A model generated the notes under the pieces. That model was not told where the DNA came from and searched no databases. It was given only the letters and a program-made list of their open reading frames with translations. The translations under genes and the position numbers were made by a program. From Phycisphaerae bacterium (lineage in GTDB: Bacteria > Planctomycetota > Phycisphaerae > Tepidisphaerales > Tepidisphaeraceae), in the NCBI GenBank assembly GCA_030448225.1, contig JAUJNJ010000003.1:1-64000 (forward strand): a stretch of 64,000 nucleotides of DNA, given 5' to 3'. Positions 29,060-38,341 of the stretch are shown here, one piece after another. Each line of letters opens with the position of its first letter. Positions within the stretch are counted from its first letter, which is position 1.

Positions 29060-30339
29060 TCAGGGCGAACCGCTTGATGATGATCGTGTCGTTCTGGCCG
29101 CCGAAGCCGAAGCTGTTGCTCATCGCGACGTCGACCTTCGCCTGGCGGGCCTGGTTCGGGACGTAGTCGAGGTCGCACTCGGGGTCGGGCGCGTCGAGGT
29201 TCATCGTCGGCGGCAGCACGTTGTCGCGCACGGCCAGCACGCAGCAGATCAGCTCCACCGCGCCGGCGGCGGCGATCAGGTGGCCCATCATGCTCTTGAT
29301 GCTGCTGACCGGCACGCCCTTGGCCTGCTCGCCGAACACCTTCTTGATGGCCGTCGTCTCGTTGCCGTCGTTCTCGCGGGTGCCGGTGCCGTGGGCGTTG
29401 ATGTAGTTCACGTCGGCCGCCTTCAGGCCGGCGTCGGTCAGCGCTCCTGCATGGCGACGACGGCGCCCATCCCCTCGGGGTCCTGGTCGGTGATGCGGAA
29501 CGCGTCCCGGCGGTCGAGCCGTAGCCGACGACCTCGGCGAGGATCTTCGCAGCGCGCTGCTTCGGCGTGCTCGAGCGTCTCGAGGATGACCATGCGCGCC
29601 CTCGCCGAGCACGAACCCGCCGCGGTGCTGGTCGAACGGGCGGCTGGCGGCGGGCGGGTTCTCGTTGGCGGTCGACAGGGCGGTGAGGCGGTTGAAGCCG
29701 GTCACGCCGAACGGGTGGATCATCGAGTGCGCGCGCCGCCGATCATCACGTCCGCGTCGCCGCGGCGGAGGATCTCGGTCGCCTCGCCGATCGCCTGCGT
29801 GCTGGCCGCGCAGGCGGTCAGGCAGTTCATGGCCGGCCGCGGGCGCCGGTGAGCAGGGCCATGTGCGACAAAGGCATGTTCGGCTCCTGCTCCAGCTCGC
29901 GTGACGTTCATCTTCTCCAGCCGCCATCTGCGCGCCCACTTCACGAAGTCGACCGAGTCCGCCTCCGGCTGCCACGCGGAGAGGCCGGCCGGTGAACGCG
30001 TCGAAGTCGAGCGACCCCTCGCCCGAGCCGAGGTAGATCCCGACGCGGTCGAGGTCGAGGTCCGCGGCCTTCAGCCCCGCGTCCCGCCACGCCTGCGCGC
30101 ACGCCGCCATCGCGAACTGCGTGTTGCGGCCGACGCCCTCGTGCTGGAGCAGATCGTCGGCGTGCGGAGAGTTGAAAGTCCTTGACCTCGGCCGAGATGG
30201 TCGTGGGGAACGTGGAGGCGTCGAAGAGCGTCGTGCGCGCGATGCCGCTCTCGCCGTTGAGCAGGCGTTTCCACACGCCCTCGACGTCGTGGCCCATCGG
30301 GGTGATCCAGCCGATTCCGGTGATGACGACTCGGTTCAT
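29060..30339 (-). CDS. fabF: Beta-ketoacyl-ACP synthase II type (KS-alpha), frameshifted
   Basis: A condensing enzyme of about 425 residues that extends an acyl chain on ACP. It starts MNRVVITGIGWITPMGHDVE. The active-site Cys is in MNCLTACAASTQAIGEAT, and both His are present in NAHGTGTRENDGNE and SIKSMMGHLIAAAGAVE. SNSFGFGGQNDTIIIKRF marks the end. At least four indels fall between 29450 and 30180. The open frame runs past the family end to 28815, but removing one C from a CCC run gives KRFA-stop at 29060-29062, which fits the family length. It is paired with the KS-beta-like protein encoded upstream. Confidence 0.88.
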
Positions 30340-30836
30340 GTTTGCCCTTGCCAGCCGCCTCGGGCGTCGACCGGTCTTGACGAGCCGGCCCCACGCCATA
30401 GGACGACGCCGATGGCGACCGCCAGTCCGTCAGGAGCGACAGGCGGTGCCATGCCGACGATCCGTCGACGGGTCATCGCTCATAGAGCCGCGATTGCCCA
30501 CGATCTGTCCGGCCCCGCGCTGTACGATCCGACGGCTCGAACGCCTGCCGGGCGGCCCGCGTCGCCCGCTCGTTGTGTCGATGAGGAGGGCGTCGTCGCT
30601 CCTCATGCAAGACCTTCATCTCCTCGCCTTCGGATGTCAGGGCGTCACGATACCCAGCATGCCGAAGGCTTCGCGACGGCGATGCCGAACTCGACCACGA
30701 TTCGCAACGCTTTGATACAGCACGTCCATCTGTCGGGAGGTTCGGTTGACGCAGTTCGAGATCTCGAACCGCTCACAAAGTAGGCCGGCCGGATCAACCC
30801 CGGACCTGCCCGGGACGGCGGTCTGCATGGCGATGA
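30340..30836. other. Gap between the two ketosynthase genes
   Basis: About 500 bases. A minus-strand frame at 30637-30828 (ERFEISNCVNRTSRQMDVLY in its middle) could be a small protein but has no supporting signal. Nothing else is recognised. Confidence 0.3.
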
Positions 30837-32128
30837 TTATACCTTCTTGAACACCAGCGCGCGTTCTGGCCGCCGAGGCTGTAGACGCTGCTGACGCTGA
30901 CGTTGACGGCCGCGTCGCGGACGTCGGGCTTCACGTTGAGCTTCAGGCCGTCGAGCGGCTTGCGCGTGTTGGGGGCGGCGGGGATCTTGTTGTGGTAGAG
31001 GCCTGCGACCGCGGCGGCGGCGTCGACGCCGCTGCCGGCGGCCATGTTGCCGGTCTGGGCTTTGATTGGGGCGAGCGGCACGCATGTCCAGGCCGCCGCC
31101 GAAGACGTTGTGCAGGCCGGCCAGTTCGGCTCGGTCGTGGCTCGGGAGGCCCAGGGCCGTCGGGACGAGGAAATCGACCGCCGTCGGAGGAGGTTCGCGT
31201 CGGCCAGGCCTTGCCGATCGCCTTGCCGTAGCTCAGGCCGGTGGGGCAGGGCTCGGTCACGCTGTGCGTGTCCTGGCTGGCGCCGAAGCCGACGAGCTCG
31301 GCGTACATCTTGGCGCGGGGGCCTTGGCCTGCTCGTATTCCTCGAGGATGAACAACCCGCCCCCTCGGCGGCGGCGGTGCCGTCGGCGTCGGCGTCGAAC
31401 GGGCGGACGGCGGATTCCGGCGTGTCGTTGTGCGTCTCGGTGAGGGCGCTTCAGCAGCACCTGCCGCATGAAGTTCATCGGCACGACCTTCGTCTCGGCG
31501 CCGCCGCAGATCGCCAGGTCGGCCTTGCCGCGCTGGATCGTGCGGAACGCCTCGCCGATCGCCAGGTGCGACGACGCGTCGGCGCAGGTGATCGTGTTGC
31601 TCGGCCCCTTGAGCCCGTGGATGATCGTCACGTGGCAGGCGAGCATGTTCGGCAGGTACTTCAGCAGCCACAGCGGCGTGAGCTGCGTCATCCCCTCCGT
31701 GCCCCACTTCGGCAGGCTGAGAGAGTTCCCTCGCGCGCGCCGCGTGCATCGCGGCAGTCAGCTCGTTGAGGTCGACGCTGATCAGCCCGCGCCCGATGTT
31801 GCACGCGAAGCGCTCCGGGCGGATCGTCGGCTGGTCGGTGTACGCCCTGGACTTCAGCCCCGCGTCCTTGAACGCGTCGTCGGCGGCGATGACGGCCAGC
31901 TCGATGTCGCGCGCCATCCCTTCGTGGCCTTGCGGTAGCTCTTGGGGACGTAGTCGCCGATCTTGTAGGCCGGCACCTCGCCCGCGATCTGCGACGGGAA
32001 GCCGGACGGGTCGTACGCCGCGATGCGCCGCACGCCGACATCTCCCGCGAGCAGGTTGGCCCAAAAGCCTTCGCCCCGATGCCGATCGGGGACGTGACGC
32101 CGATGCCGGTAATGACGACTCGTTTCAT
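30837..32128 (-). CDS. Ketosynthase homologue without catalytic residues (KS-beta / chain-length-factor-like)
   Basis: About 430 residues with the FabF fold, starting MKRVVITGIGVTSPIGIGA and ending SSVYSLGGQNAALVFKKV. The three catalytic positions are changed. The Cys position reads Asp in TCADASSHLAIGEAF (family TACxxxxxAIG). The first His position reads Thr in VDFLVPTALGLPSHDRAEL (family NAHGTGTP). The second His position reads Asn in IKAQTGNMAAGSGVDAA (family GHxxxAAG). In type II polyketide systems such a subunit pairs with an active KS-alpha and sets chain length. Here the active partner is the fabF-type gene downstream. Several single-base shifts interrupt the gene; the motif segments themselves are read within single frames. 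Confidence 0.85.
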
Positions 32129-32184
32129 GTTCGGCCGCACGCTCCTCGCTGTGCCCTTGCTGAGGAACGATTAGGATTACCGGC

Positions 32185-32506
32185 GTGGAGACGACTGATC
32201 CTACTCCACCCGATCTCTATTTACTGGGTTTGCACCGCGCTCGGTGCGATCGGTGCCATCACGGGTGTAGCGTTGAAGATCGGGTGGCTTACGTGGCGCG
32301 CCATCGGCATCGGGCTCGCGGCCTACGCACTCGTCGTCGGCTGTTGGGTGGTCATGCTTCTGGCAGCGGCGCGCGAAAAGGCCACGACCAATAGCGGTCC
32401 CTACAGGCTGATCGTCGCCGCAGTCCGGTACGTCTTTAGCAACTCCGTAAACTGCTCGGTGAACACGAAGTTGTGCTCGGGGAACTTCAAGCCGGCCATG
32501 TTCTGA
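32185..32506 (+). CDS. Possible small membrane protein antisense to the synthase cluster
   Basis: A plus-strand frame begins METTDPTP and, after a shift near 32205, gives two hydrophobic segments: WVCTALGAIGAITGVALKIG and AIGIGLAAYALVVGCWVVML, then AAREKATTNSG. It fills the gap between the KS-beta and dehydratase genes and overlaps the end of the latter in antisense. The codon pattern differs from the neighbours. I do not recognise a family, and the end is uncertain. Confidence 0.45.
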
Positions 32507-32906
32507 TCGATGTGGCTGAACATCAACTCGATCTCGGCCACGACGGGGTCGGCCGCGCCGCCGGCCGCCGCTGGCGCCGACCGTGACTGTACCGCTGATG
32601 CTGGCGCTCTGTTCGGAGAGCTGGTCGATGCGGGCGCGGTAGGCGATCGTGTCGCCGGGGCGGACGAGGCGGTGGAACGTCGCCCGGCTGACCTTGGCGA
32701 GGATCACCTTCTCCTTGAAGTCGCGCGCCTCGCCCACCAGGATGCCGGCGGTCTGGGCCATCCCCTCGACGATCAGGCTGTGCGGGACTACGGGGAAGTC
32801 CGGGTACAAGTCGTGCAGGTGCTCCTCGGCCAGCGACGTTCTTCACGGCCGTGGCCGAGGTCCGCGACGTGAACTCGGTGAACTTGTCGATCCAGATCCA
32901 ACGCAT
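32401..32906 (-). CDS. Hot-dog dehydratase homologue lacking the catalytic His
   Basis: A FabZ/FabA-like hot-dog protein of about 168 residues. After MRWIWIDKFTEFTSRTSATA the family helix region reads EEHLHDLYPDFPVVPHSLIV then EGMAQTAGILVGEARDFKEK, and later ATFHRLVRPGDTIAYRARID and the end AGLKFPEHNFVFTEQFTELL. In active enzymes the helix starts with His (H-F-P-G-x-P); here that place is Leu-Tyr-Pro-Asp. The Glu of VEGMAQ is kept. So it may bind acyl-ACP without dehydrating it, or use another residue. An active-looking paralogue lies two genes upstream (33640-34205). Shifts occur near 32835 and 32570. Confidence 0.82.
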
Positions 32907-32915
32907 GGGGAGGGG

Positions 32916-33050
32916 AGTTGCTAGTTGCTGGTTGTCAGTTGCTGGTGAAGAGCAGTTGCTAGTGAGGAGCAGTGGTCAGTGGCGAGTGAGTGGCCAGTGA
33001 AAGGCGGTCGTCGCCGTCGGCTCTTCTTCACTAGCAACTAGCAACTCCAC
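32916..33050. repeat. Hairpin with heptad-repeat arms (AGTTGCT family)
   Basis: The left side holds 7-base words AGTTGCT, AGTTGCT, GGTTGTC, AGTTGCT, GGTGAAG (32916-32950), then AGTGGTC/AGTGGCG-type words. The right side (33030-33050) has the inverse words ACTAGCA, ACTAGCA, ACTCCAC. It lies between the dehydratase-like and ACP genes. Confidence 0.75.
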
Positions 33051-33056
33051 AACTTC

Positions 33057-33448
33057 CTACGCTGCTCGAAGCTTGTTCTCTACGAAGTTGACGACGGCGT
33101 CGACGGTGAAGAGGCGGCTCATCTTCTCGATGTCGGTGCCGGGCTGGAACTCGCTGAGGTCGGAGTGGGGCATCTGCTTCTTCAGCAGGGCGACGCCGGC
33201 GGCGGTGATCTTGCCGTCCTGCACGAGCGTGGCGTCGTTGGCCATCCCCTCGGGCATCATCTCGCCCTTCTGGATCTTGATGCCGAACGCCTTCTCGAGG
33301 CGGAAGCTGATGTCGAGGAAGTCGATGCTCTCGGCGCCGAGGTCGTCCTTGATGACGGCCGTCGGGGTCACCTCTTCCTCGTCGACGCCGAGGGCGTCGA
33401 CAAGACCGCTTGCACCTTCGTAAAGATCTCGTCTCGCGAAATAGCCAT
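33057..33448 (-). CDS. Acyl carrier protein with C-terminal extension
   Basis: An acyl carrier protein of about 130 residues, longer than the usual 75-90. It starts MAISRDEIFTKVQAVL (ATG at 33446-33448). After a one-base loss near 33410 it continues with TPTAVIKDDLGAESIDFLDI. The Ser of GAESID is the phosphopantetheine site. The extra part (GKITAAGVALLKKQMPHSDL onward to VDAVVNFVENKLRAA) includes the last ACP helix. It lies between the two dehydratase-type genes and upstream of the ketosynthase pair, so it is probably the carrier for that pathway and not the housekeeping ACP. Confidence 0.88.
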
Positions 33449-33530
33449 CTTTGGTCCTTCTTCACTTCTTCGATGTTGGACGTCCAACTCGGGGCCGCCG
33501 CAACCGCCTTAGGGGGCGCCCAACAAATTG

Positions 33531-33633
33531 AACGCCAAGACGCCAAGTCGCCAAGGTAGGAGGAGGAGGAACACAAAGCGGGAAAAGCGTGCTCTTCTCG
33601 TCCTTCCTTGGCGTCATGGCGTCTTGGCGTTCA
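33531..33633. repeat. Hairpin with octad-repeat arms (ACGCCAAG family)
   Basis: The left arm (33531-33556) is 8-base words ACGCCAAG, ACGCCAAG, TCGCCAAG. The right arm (33603-33633) is the inverse: CTTGGCGT, CATGGCGT, CTTGGCGT. It separates the ACP from the upstream dehydratase gene. Confidence 0.75.
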
Positions 33634-33639
33634 CTCATT

Positions 33640-34205
33640 CTATTGACGCCGCTTAGATCGTCGGCACGCCTTGGCGTTGAGCACGCCCCAGCGGCGGCGG
33701 TTGTGTTCGATCAGCCGGGCGTCGAGTTCGGCCAGCGCGGGCTGCTTGTCGCCGAGGTTGAAGTAGGCGACCTCGATCCGCGCTCTGTACGGCCACGTCG
33801 TCGCCGACGTAGCCGGCGGCCTTGAAGGGCGCCCGGCGTCGGTCGGCTTGTTGTACTCGACGTCCACGGAGGAACGCGCCCGGGGCGACGAAGGTCCCGT
33901 ACTTCACGTTCCGGGCTTCCTTCAGGACCGCCACCGACTTGCCGAACCCCGTGCGGTGGTGCAGCAGCCACCCGGCCGCCTGCGTCAGCGCGCCTCGAGC
34001 ATCATGACGCCGGGCAGGACGGGGAACGTCGGAAATGGTCCTGTAAATACTCTTCGGCCAAGCTGACGTGCTTGGTCGCAACAATTCGGGCGTCCGATAA
34101 ACTTTCGATCTTATCGAGGAGATTGAATTTCGCCGTACCCGGACCCTCGCGTCCGTGCCCGGTCGAATCGCCCACAAAACGCGAGGTTTTAGCGGTTTTG
34201 GGCAT
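33640..34205 (-). CDS. FabZ/FabA-like 3-hydroxyacyl-ACP dehydratase
   Basis: A hot-dog dehydratase of about 190 residues, first gene of the synthase cluster. It starts MPKTAKTSRFVGDSTGHGRE; the catalytic region is SLAEEYLQDHFPTFPVLPGV then MMLEALTQAAGWLLHHRTGF, with the active His (HFP) and the acidic residue of LEAL in place. Later come SVAVLKEARNVKYGTFVAPG and VDVEYNKPTD, and the end VAYFNLGDKQPALAELDARL. Shifts occur near 34035 and 33790. The stop is either 33640 or, with one more base, NAKAVPTI-stop at about 33653. It should remove water from a 3-hydroxyacyl-ACP. No ketoreductase gene is nearby. Confidence 0.84.
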
Positions 34206-34256
34206 TGCAAGGCGGGGAGAGGGAAATGGACGTCGGGGGAGACGCGCAAGAGGAAA

Positions 34257-34280
34257 GGGTGCCCGGGAAGCAGGGCACCC
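34257..34280. repeat. Short hairpin GGGTGCCC/GGGCACCC
   Basis: An 8-bp perfect stem with an 8-base loop lies 52 bases upstream of the dehydratase start, between the two minus-strand operons. It has no T run and may be a leader or terminator structure. Confidence 0.35.
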
Positions 34281-34383
34281 GCGGGAGTCGCTTGCGGTTT
34301 CGCGACGCGGTTTGCGTGGGCGCACACCGATTCGCGAAGCGACCACTCGTCTACCCCAGGTGTAGGGCGTGAATGCGGGCGTC

Positions 34384-34488
34384 CGTCATCCCGAGGAGCG
34401 TCAGCGACGACCCATCTCGGGGTGGAAGGACGCTTCGTATCGTTCCGAGATCTCTCTGGTCGCTACCGCTCGCCTCAAGGATGACACG
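34384..34488. repeat. GTCATCCCGAGG dispersed element, copy 3
   Basis: CGTCATCCCGAGGAGCGTCA onward is inverted at the right end, which reads TCAAGGATGACACG. It directly follows the stop of the VIT/vWA gene. Confidence 0.6.
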
Positions 34489-37006
34489 TTACGAGCGGCG
34501 AAGACATGCTCCAGCATCCCGAGCGGGGGTTGATGCGTTCACCGCTCCCCGCGCGTCGCGGCTCCGGGCGGTTGCGCTGCGCTGCCCCTCCTGCACGGTG
34601 GTGTCGTATCGCACGCCTGCGGCATCGGGACTGGGACGGTCACGCTCGTGCCGTGCGTGCCGACGGTGCGCGTCATCGAGTCGACGGCGACGAACGCGGT
34701 GAAGTCCGACATCAGCCCGTGCTCGAGCCGCCACCTCGCTCACCTTGCGGCAGTTCAACTCCCTCGTCGAACATCGACCGCTCGGCGAGGTCGGCGATCT
34801 TCATCCGCGCCCAGACGGTGGGAAGGGCGGCGTGCGTGGCCTGCGCGCGTCGCGGCCCACGGGGATCTCGATCTGCCGCGTCCGCCCGGCGACCTTCCCG
34901 CTAATGCGGATCGTGGCGTCGCCGTCGCCCGTGAACTTGCCGGTGAGGATCACCGGCCGACCGACGAACAAGTCGGGCAGGCGGCGGGGAACACCTCGGC
35001 CACCTGTAGCCCGCCCCAGTCGATCTGCAGGTCGGTTAAGGCCGGGTGGCTGACGCGGTCGAAGTACGCGGCCATGACCTGCTGGCCGTCGTCCCGCGGG
35101 CCGAGGTACGCGACGGCGCGCGGCCGAGCTTGGCCATGCCGTCGAGGAGGTAACGGTTGGTCGACGAGCCGACGCCGAAGCTGAAGACCCGGCTCGCGCC
35201 GAGCGACTCGTGGAGCGCGCGGAAGATGTCCGTCTCGTTGCCGATGTACCCGTCGGTGAGGAACGCGACGTGGCGCGCGCGGCCGGCGTCGGCGGGCGTG
35301 GTGGCGACGCGCCGGACGCCCTCGATCATCCGGGTGCCGCCGCCGGCGTCGGTCTCGCCGAGAAAGCGCAGGGCGGCGGCGACGTTCGGCGGCGTCGCGG
35401 CGACGGGGCGGGGAACGAACGGGCGGGCCTGTCCGGCGAACAGCACGACCCTGAACGTGTCGTCCGGCCGCATGTGCTGCAGCGCGTGGCGGACGACGGC
35501 CTTGCTCTGCGCGCGAGCGGGTGCCGCTCATGCTGCCCGAGACGTCGAGCGTGAAGAACATCTCCAGCGGGCTGCGGGGCAGTTCTCGCAAATCGCCCGG
35601 CGGGAAGAGCATGAGCGTGAAGTAGCCGCCGCCTCCGTCGTCACCGCCGCCGCCGCCCCGGTGCACGACCAGCCCCGCCTTCACGTCGTCCCCGGCCACC
35701 TTGTAGCGCAGGACGAAGTCCTTGTTCGGCACGCGGTCGGCGGGGTCGAGCCCGACGCGGGTGGAGCCGTCGGCGTCGTTGCGCTTCGTGCGGATCTGGT
35801 GGCTGCGGCTCTCGAGTTTCTCGATCTGCACGCCGGGCTTGAGATCGACCGCGAGCGTGATGTCGTGGCCGCTGCGGCTCGTGCGGCGCGGTACGGCACC
35901 TCCGTCCTCTGCCCCGACGCCCCGGCATCGGCCCGGCCGACCGCCCCCACGCCGTCCGCGGTGCCGGGCGGGTTGTAGCGCGGGCCGACGACCATCGGGA
36001 AGACGAACTCGTACCAGCCGTCGTCGTACGCCAGCGTGCTGAAGTAGCGGATCGCGATGTCGATCCGCTTGCCCGGCTCGATGTTGGCGACCTTCTGCGT
36101 GAAGACGTTCGGGCCGCTCCTGCGTCAGCAGCGACGCGACGTGCCCGCGGGCGCGGGCGTCGGCGTAGACCTGCTCGGCCTCCTGCCGCTCGCGGATGAT
36201 CCCGCGGATCCGCCGCTCGCCGATCGTCATCACGAACTCGTTGATCGCCGCGTTGTGCGGCAGGGGAAGACGTAGACCGCCTCGATCTTGCCGTCGTACG
36301 GGTTCTGGAACTGCTGGGTGACGTCGACGGTGGCGATGTACCCCGCTATGGACGCTCTGACGTCAGTGCGTTTTAACTGGGATGTGAACGGTTTGTTTCG
36401 ACCGCGGGTCCTCGGCGACGAGCCCGCCCGAGCCGGGGGAGTCCATCGTCCGCGTCGCGGCCGTCCGCCACGTCGGTCGGCTTCTGGATGATCCACAACT
36501 CTTCGTCCGTGTTCGGCAACGACTGGGGCGGGACGAGGCTCACTACCGCTTGGCCGTTTGCCCGTTGTCGTCTGGCCTGTCGTCTTCTGATTCGAAACTT
36601 CTGTTTCCCGTCGTTGCTCAGCGCCTGCTCGTAGCGGAGACGGGCACCCATTAGTCTCTTGTCCAATGCGTTCAACTCACGCGTCGAAAGGGATCGACGA
36701 CCGCGGCGGCCGGCTTCGTCGAGCGAGCGGCGCGTTGGTTCTCGTCGAATGGACGCGAGGTGTCGCCGACGGAAGATGCAGTGCGGTGGGCCCGATCGAT
36801 CGCGGCGTTGAACTGCTCTCGGATCGCGGCTCGCGGTGCCCGCCGACGCCTCGGCGGCCGCGGTTCCCGCGCCCGCGGGTGTGGGTGCCGCTCGCGCGCC
36901 CGGCTTTGCCTCAGCCGGCGATCATGGGGATCGACCCCAGCACGCCGCCGACGGCGAGCAGCGTGAAACCGGCGGCGCTGGCGCGCACGGTCTTCCGGCC
37001 CGTCAT
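34489..37006 (-). CDS. Exported VIT and von Willebrand factor A domain protein (frameshifted)
   Basis: About 835 codons. The start MTGRKTVRASAAGFTLLAVG is a signal or anchor segment; AGGAG lies upstream. A linker follows, then ALDKRLMGARLRYEQALSND. The VIT domain is seen in DVRASIAGYIATVDVTQQFQ, NPYDGKIEAVYVFPLP and FVMTIGERRIRGIIRERQEA. The vWA domain has MFFTLDVSGSMSG (the D-x-S-x-S metal site), DDTFRVVLFAGQARPF, GGGTRMIEGVRR and VAFLTDGYIGNETDIFRALH. The C-terminal part ends VAVDSMTRTVGTHGTSVTVP and a short tail. Several single-base shifts occur. The ATG overlaps the stop of the upstream cohesin-like gene (ATGA), so translation is coupled. The role is probably a surface, metal-dependent binding protein. 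Confidence 0.85.
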
Positions 37007-37641
37007 GGCAAGGCTCCTGCCACCATCGTGAGTGTCGCGCCGGCGATCGGCGTCGGGTCGGCCGCCGCGGCGACTTGCAGCGTGGCCCGGTAGTCGGGCC
37101 GGCCCGGCCCCGTGCGCACCATCAGCCGGGCGACGCGGACCTTCCCCCCCGGAAGGTCCCGCCCGGTATGGAATGCGGCCACGATCGCCCGCGGCGGCGC
37201 GAGCGCCAGCGCCCGGGGGTCGTAGCGGGGCGGGTCGCGAAACGCGGCCGCGTCGCCCCCCTCGATGCCGACGAGTTGCACGCCCGGCCCGCCGGTGAAC
37301 TCGAACTGGTACGCCGCCAGCGGCCGGTCCCCCGTGTCGATGAAGACGTCGACCCAGCCGAACGAACTCGTCGTTGCGGCGCCGGCCCCTTTGGTGCCGT
37401 CGGGGGTCGGCCGCTCATCGCGCCCGGCGGCACCGGAGGTGCCGACGCCGGCCGGGTCGCGGCCCACCGCGTTCCCGGTCGAGGGGGACGTTTGCGCCGG
37501 CGAATCCGACGATCCCTCGGCGATCGCGATCGGGGCCGCATTGCCTGGCGCGCTGCGGGCGAGGCCGGCCCGGCGGACGAGCGGCGACACGGCCAGCAGC
37601 ACCACGACCACGAGCCCGAACGTCAGGAGGCCGGTTCTCAT
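37003..37641 (-). CDS. Membrane-anchored cohesin-like protein
   Basis: A 212-residue protein with an intact frame. It starts MRTGLLTFGLVVVVLLAVSP, a signal anchor, then a Ser/Pro/Gly linker. The folded part (about 95-210) begins SFGWVDVFIDTGDRPLAAYQ, followed by FEFTGGPGVQLVGIEGGDAA, RAIVAAFHTGRDLPGGKVRV and ARLMVRTGPGRPDYRATLQV. These beta-strand blocks resemble cohesin-type modules, which bind dockerins. The next upstream gene encodes a dockerin-type repeat. Both its start and its stop form ATGA overlaps with the neighbouring genes. The cohesin assignment rests on motif pattern and gene context, not on a search. Confidence 0.7.
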   Translation of the reverse strand: MRTGLLTFGLVVVVLLAVSPLVRRAGLARSAPGNAAPIAIAEGSSDSPAQTSPSTGNAVGRDPAGVGTSGAAGRDERPTPDGTKGAGAATTSSFGWVDVFIDTGDRPLAAYQFEFTGGPGVQLVGIEGGDAAAFRDPPRYDPRALALAPPRAIVAAFHTGRDLPGGKVRVARLMVRTGPGRPDYRATLQVAAAADPTPIAGATLTMVAGALP

Positions 37642-38102
37642 TGCACCGTCCTCCCGTCCGCCGCCGCGCCCCCGAGCGACACGGCGGCCGACGCGATCTG
37701 GTCGACGTCGCGGCGATCGACCCGGCCGTCGCCGTCGACGTCCCACCTCGGTTCCGGCCGCCCGCCGCGATCGAGGACGCGGGCGACGGCGAATGCATCG
37801 AGAATGTCGACCCGCCCGCTCCCGTCCGCGTCGCCCGACGGGCCTGCGGCCACGGGTCGCGGAGCGTTCGCCGGCGGGGCCGAGATCCAGAGCGACAGGA
37901 CCACCGCCGCGGCCGCCGCCGACGTGCCGGCGAGCGACCAGCGGACGAGCGCGCGCGTCTGCCGGCGACGTCGGTAACTGCCGCGGGCTGCCGACAGGAT
38001 CTGATCGTCGAGATGCGCGGGGACGGGGGGGACGGGGTGTGCAGCGCCCAGCGCATCGATCAGCGGGCGGGGTAGGTCGAGATCGTCGTTCGATTCCGTC
38101 AT
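37638..38102 (-). CDS. Membrane protein with dockerin-type calcium repeats
   Basis: A 154-residue intact protein. The cytoplasmic N-terminus MTESNDDLDLPRPLIDALGA leads to an Arg-rich stretch (GSYRRRRQTRALVRW) and one transmembrane segment LAGTSAAAAAVVLSLWISAP. Outside are two EF-hand-like dockerin repeats: GDADGSGRVDILDAFAVARV and WDVDGDGRVDRRDVDQIASA. The short cytoplasmic part followed by a single helix is like anti-sigma factors, and the upstream gene is an ECF sigma factor. I infer that it may hold the sigma factor at the membrane and respond to a cohesin partner outside. Its stop overlaps the start of the cohesin-like gene (ATGA). Confidence 0.82.
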   Translation of the reverse strand: MTESNDDLDLPRPLIDALGAAHPVPPVPAHLDDQILSAARGSYRRRRQTRALVRWSLAGTSAAAAAVVLSLWISAPPANAPRPVAAGPSGDADGSGRVDILDAFAVARVLDRGGRPEPRWDVDGDGRVDRRDVDQIASAAVSLGGAAADGRTVQ

Positions 38103-38341
38103 CGCGTCCTGCCAAGGGTCAAGCGGGCAACGGGTGCGAAAGGTTCACCGGCGCGGACGTGAATTCCTGAATGCTCCTAATAGCACCTTCGCTGAGCTGC
38201 GCTGCGCCGCGGTCGCGAAGACGCAAGCGGTGGGGGTGGGTTCATCGAGCGTCGATCGGGTTGGAGGGCGCCAAAGCGATCGAGGTCTCCTGTCGCGTCC
38301 CGCCGCAGGGTCGTTCACAAGCATTCGCTCCCGCTCGCTCG

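Noticed and set aside
38100..38150. A GAACCTTTCG segment ahead of the TM-dockerin gene as an ECF autoregulatory promoter
   Set aside because: It resembles some ECF -35 elements, but no matching -10 is clear and I have no second copy to compare.
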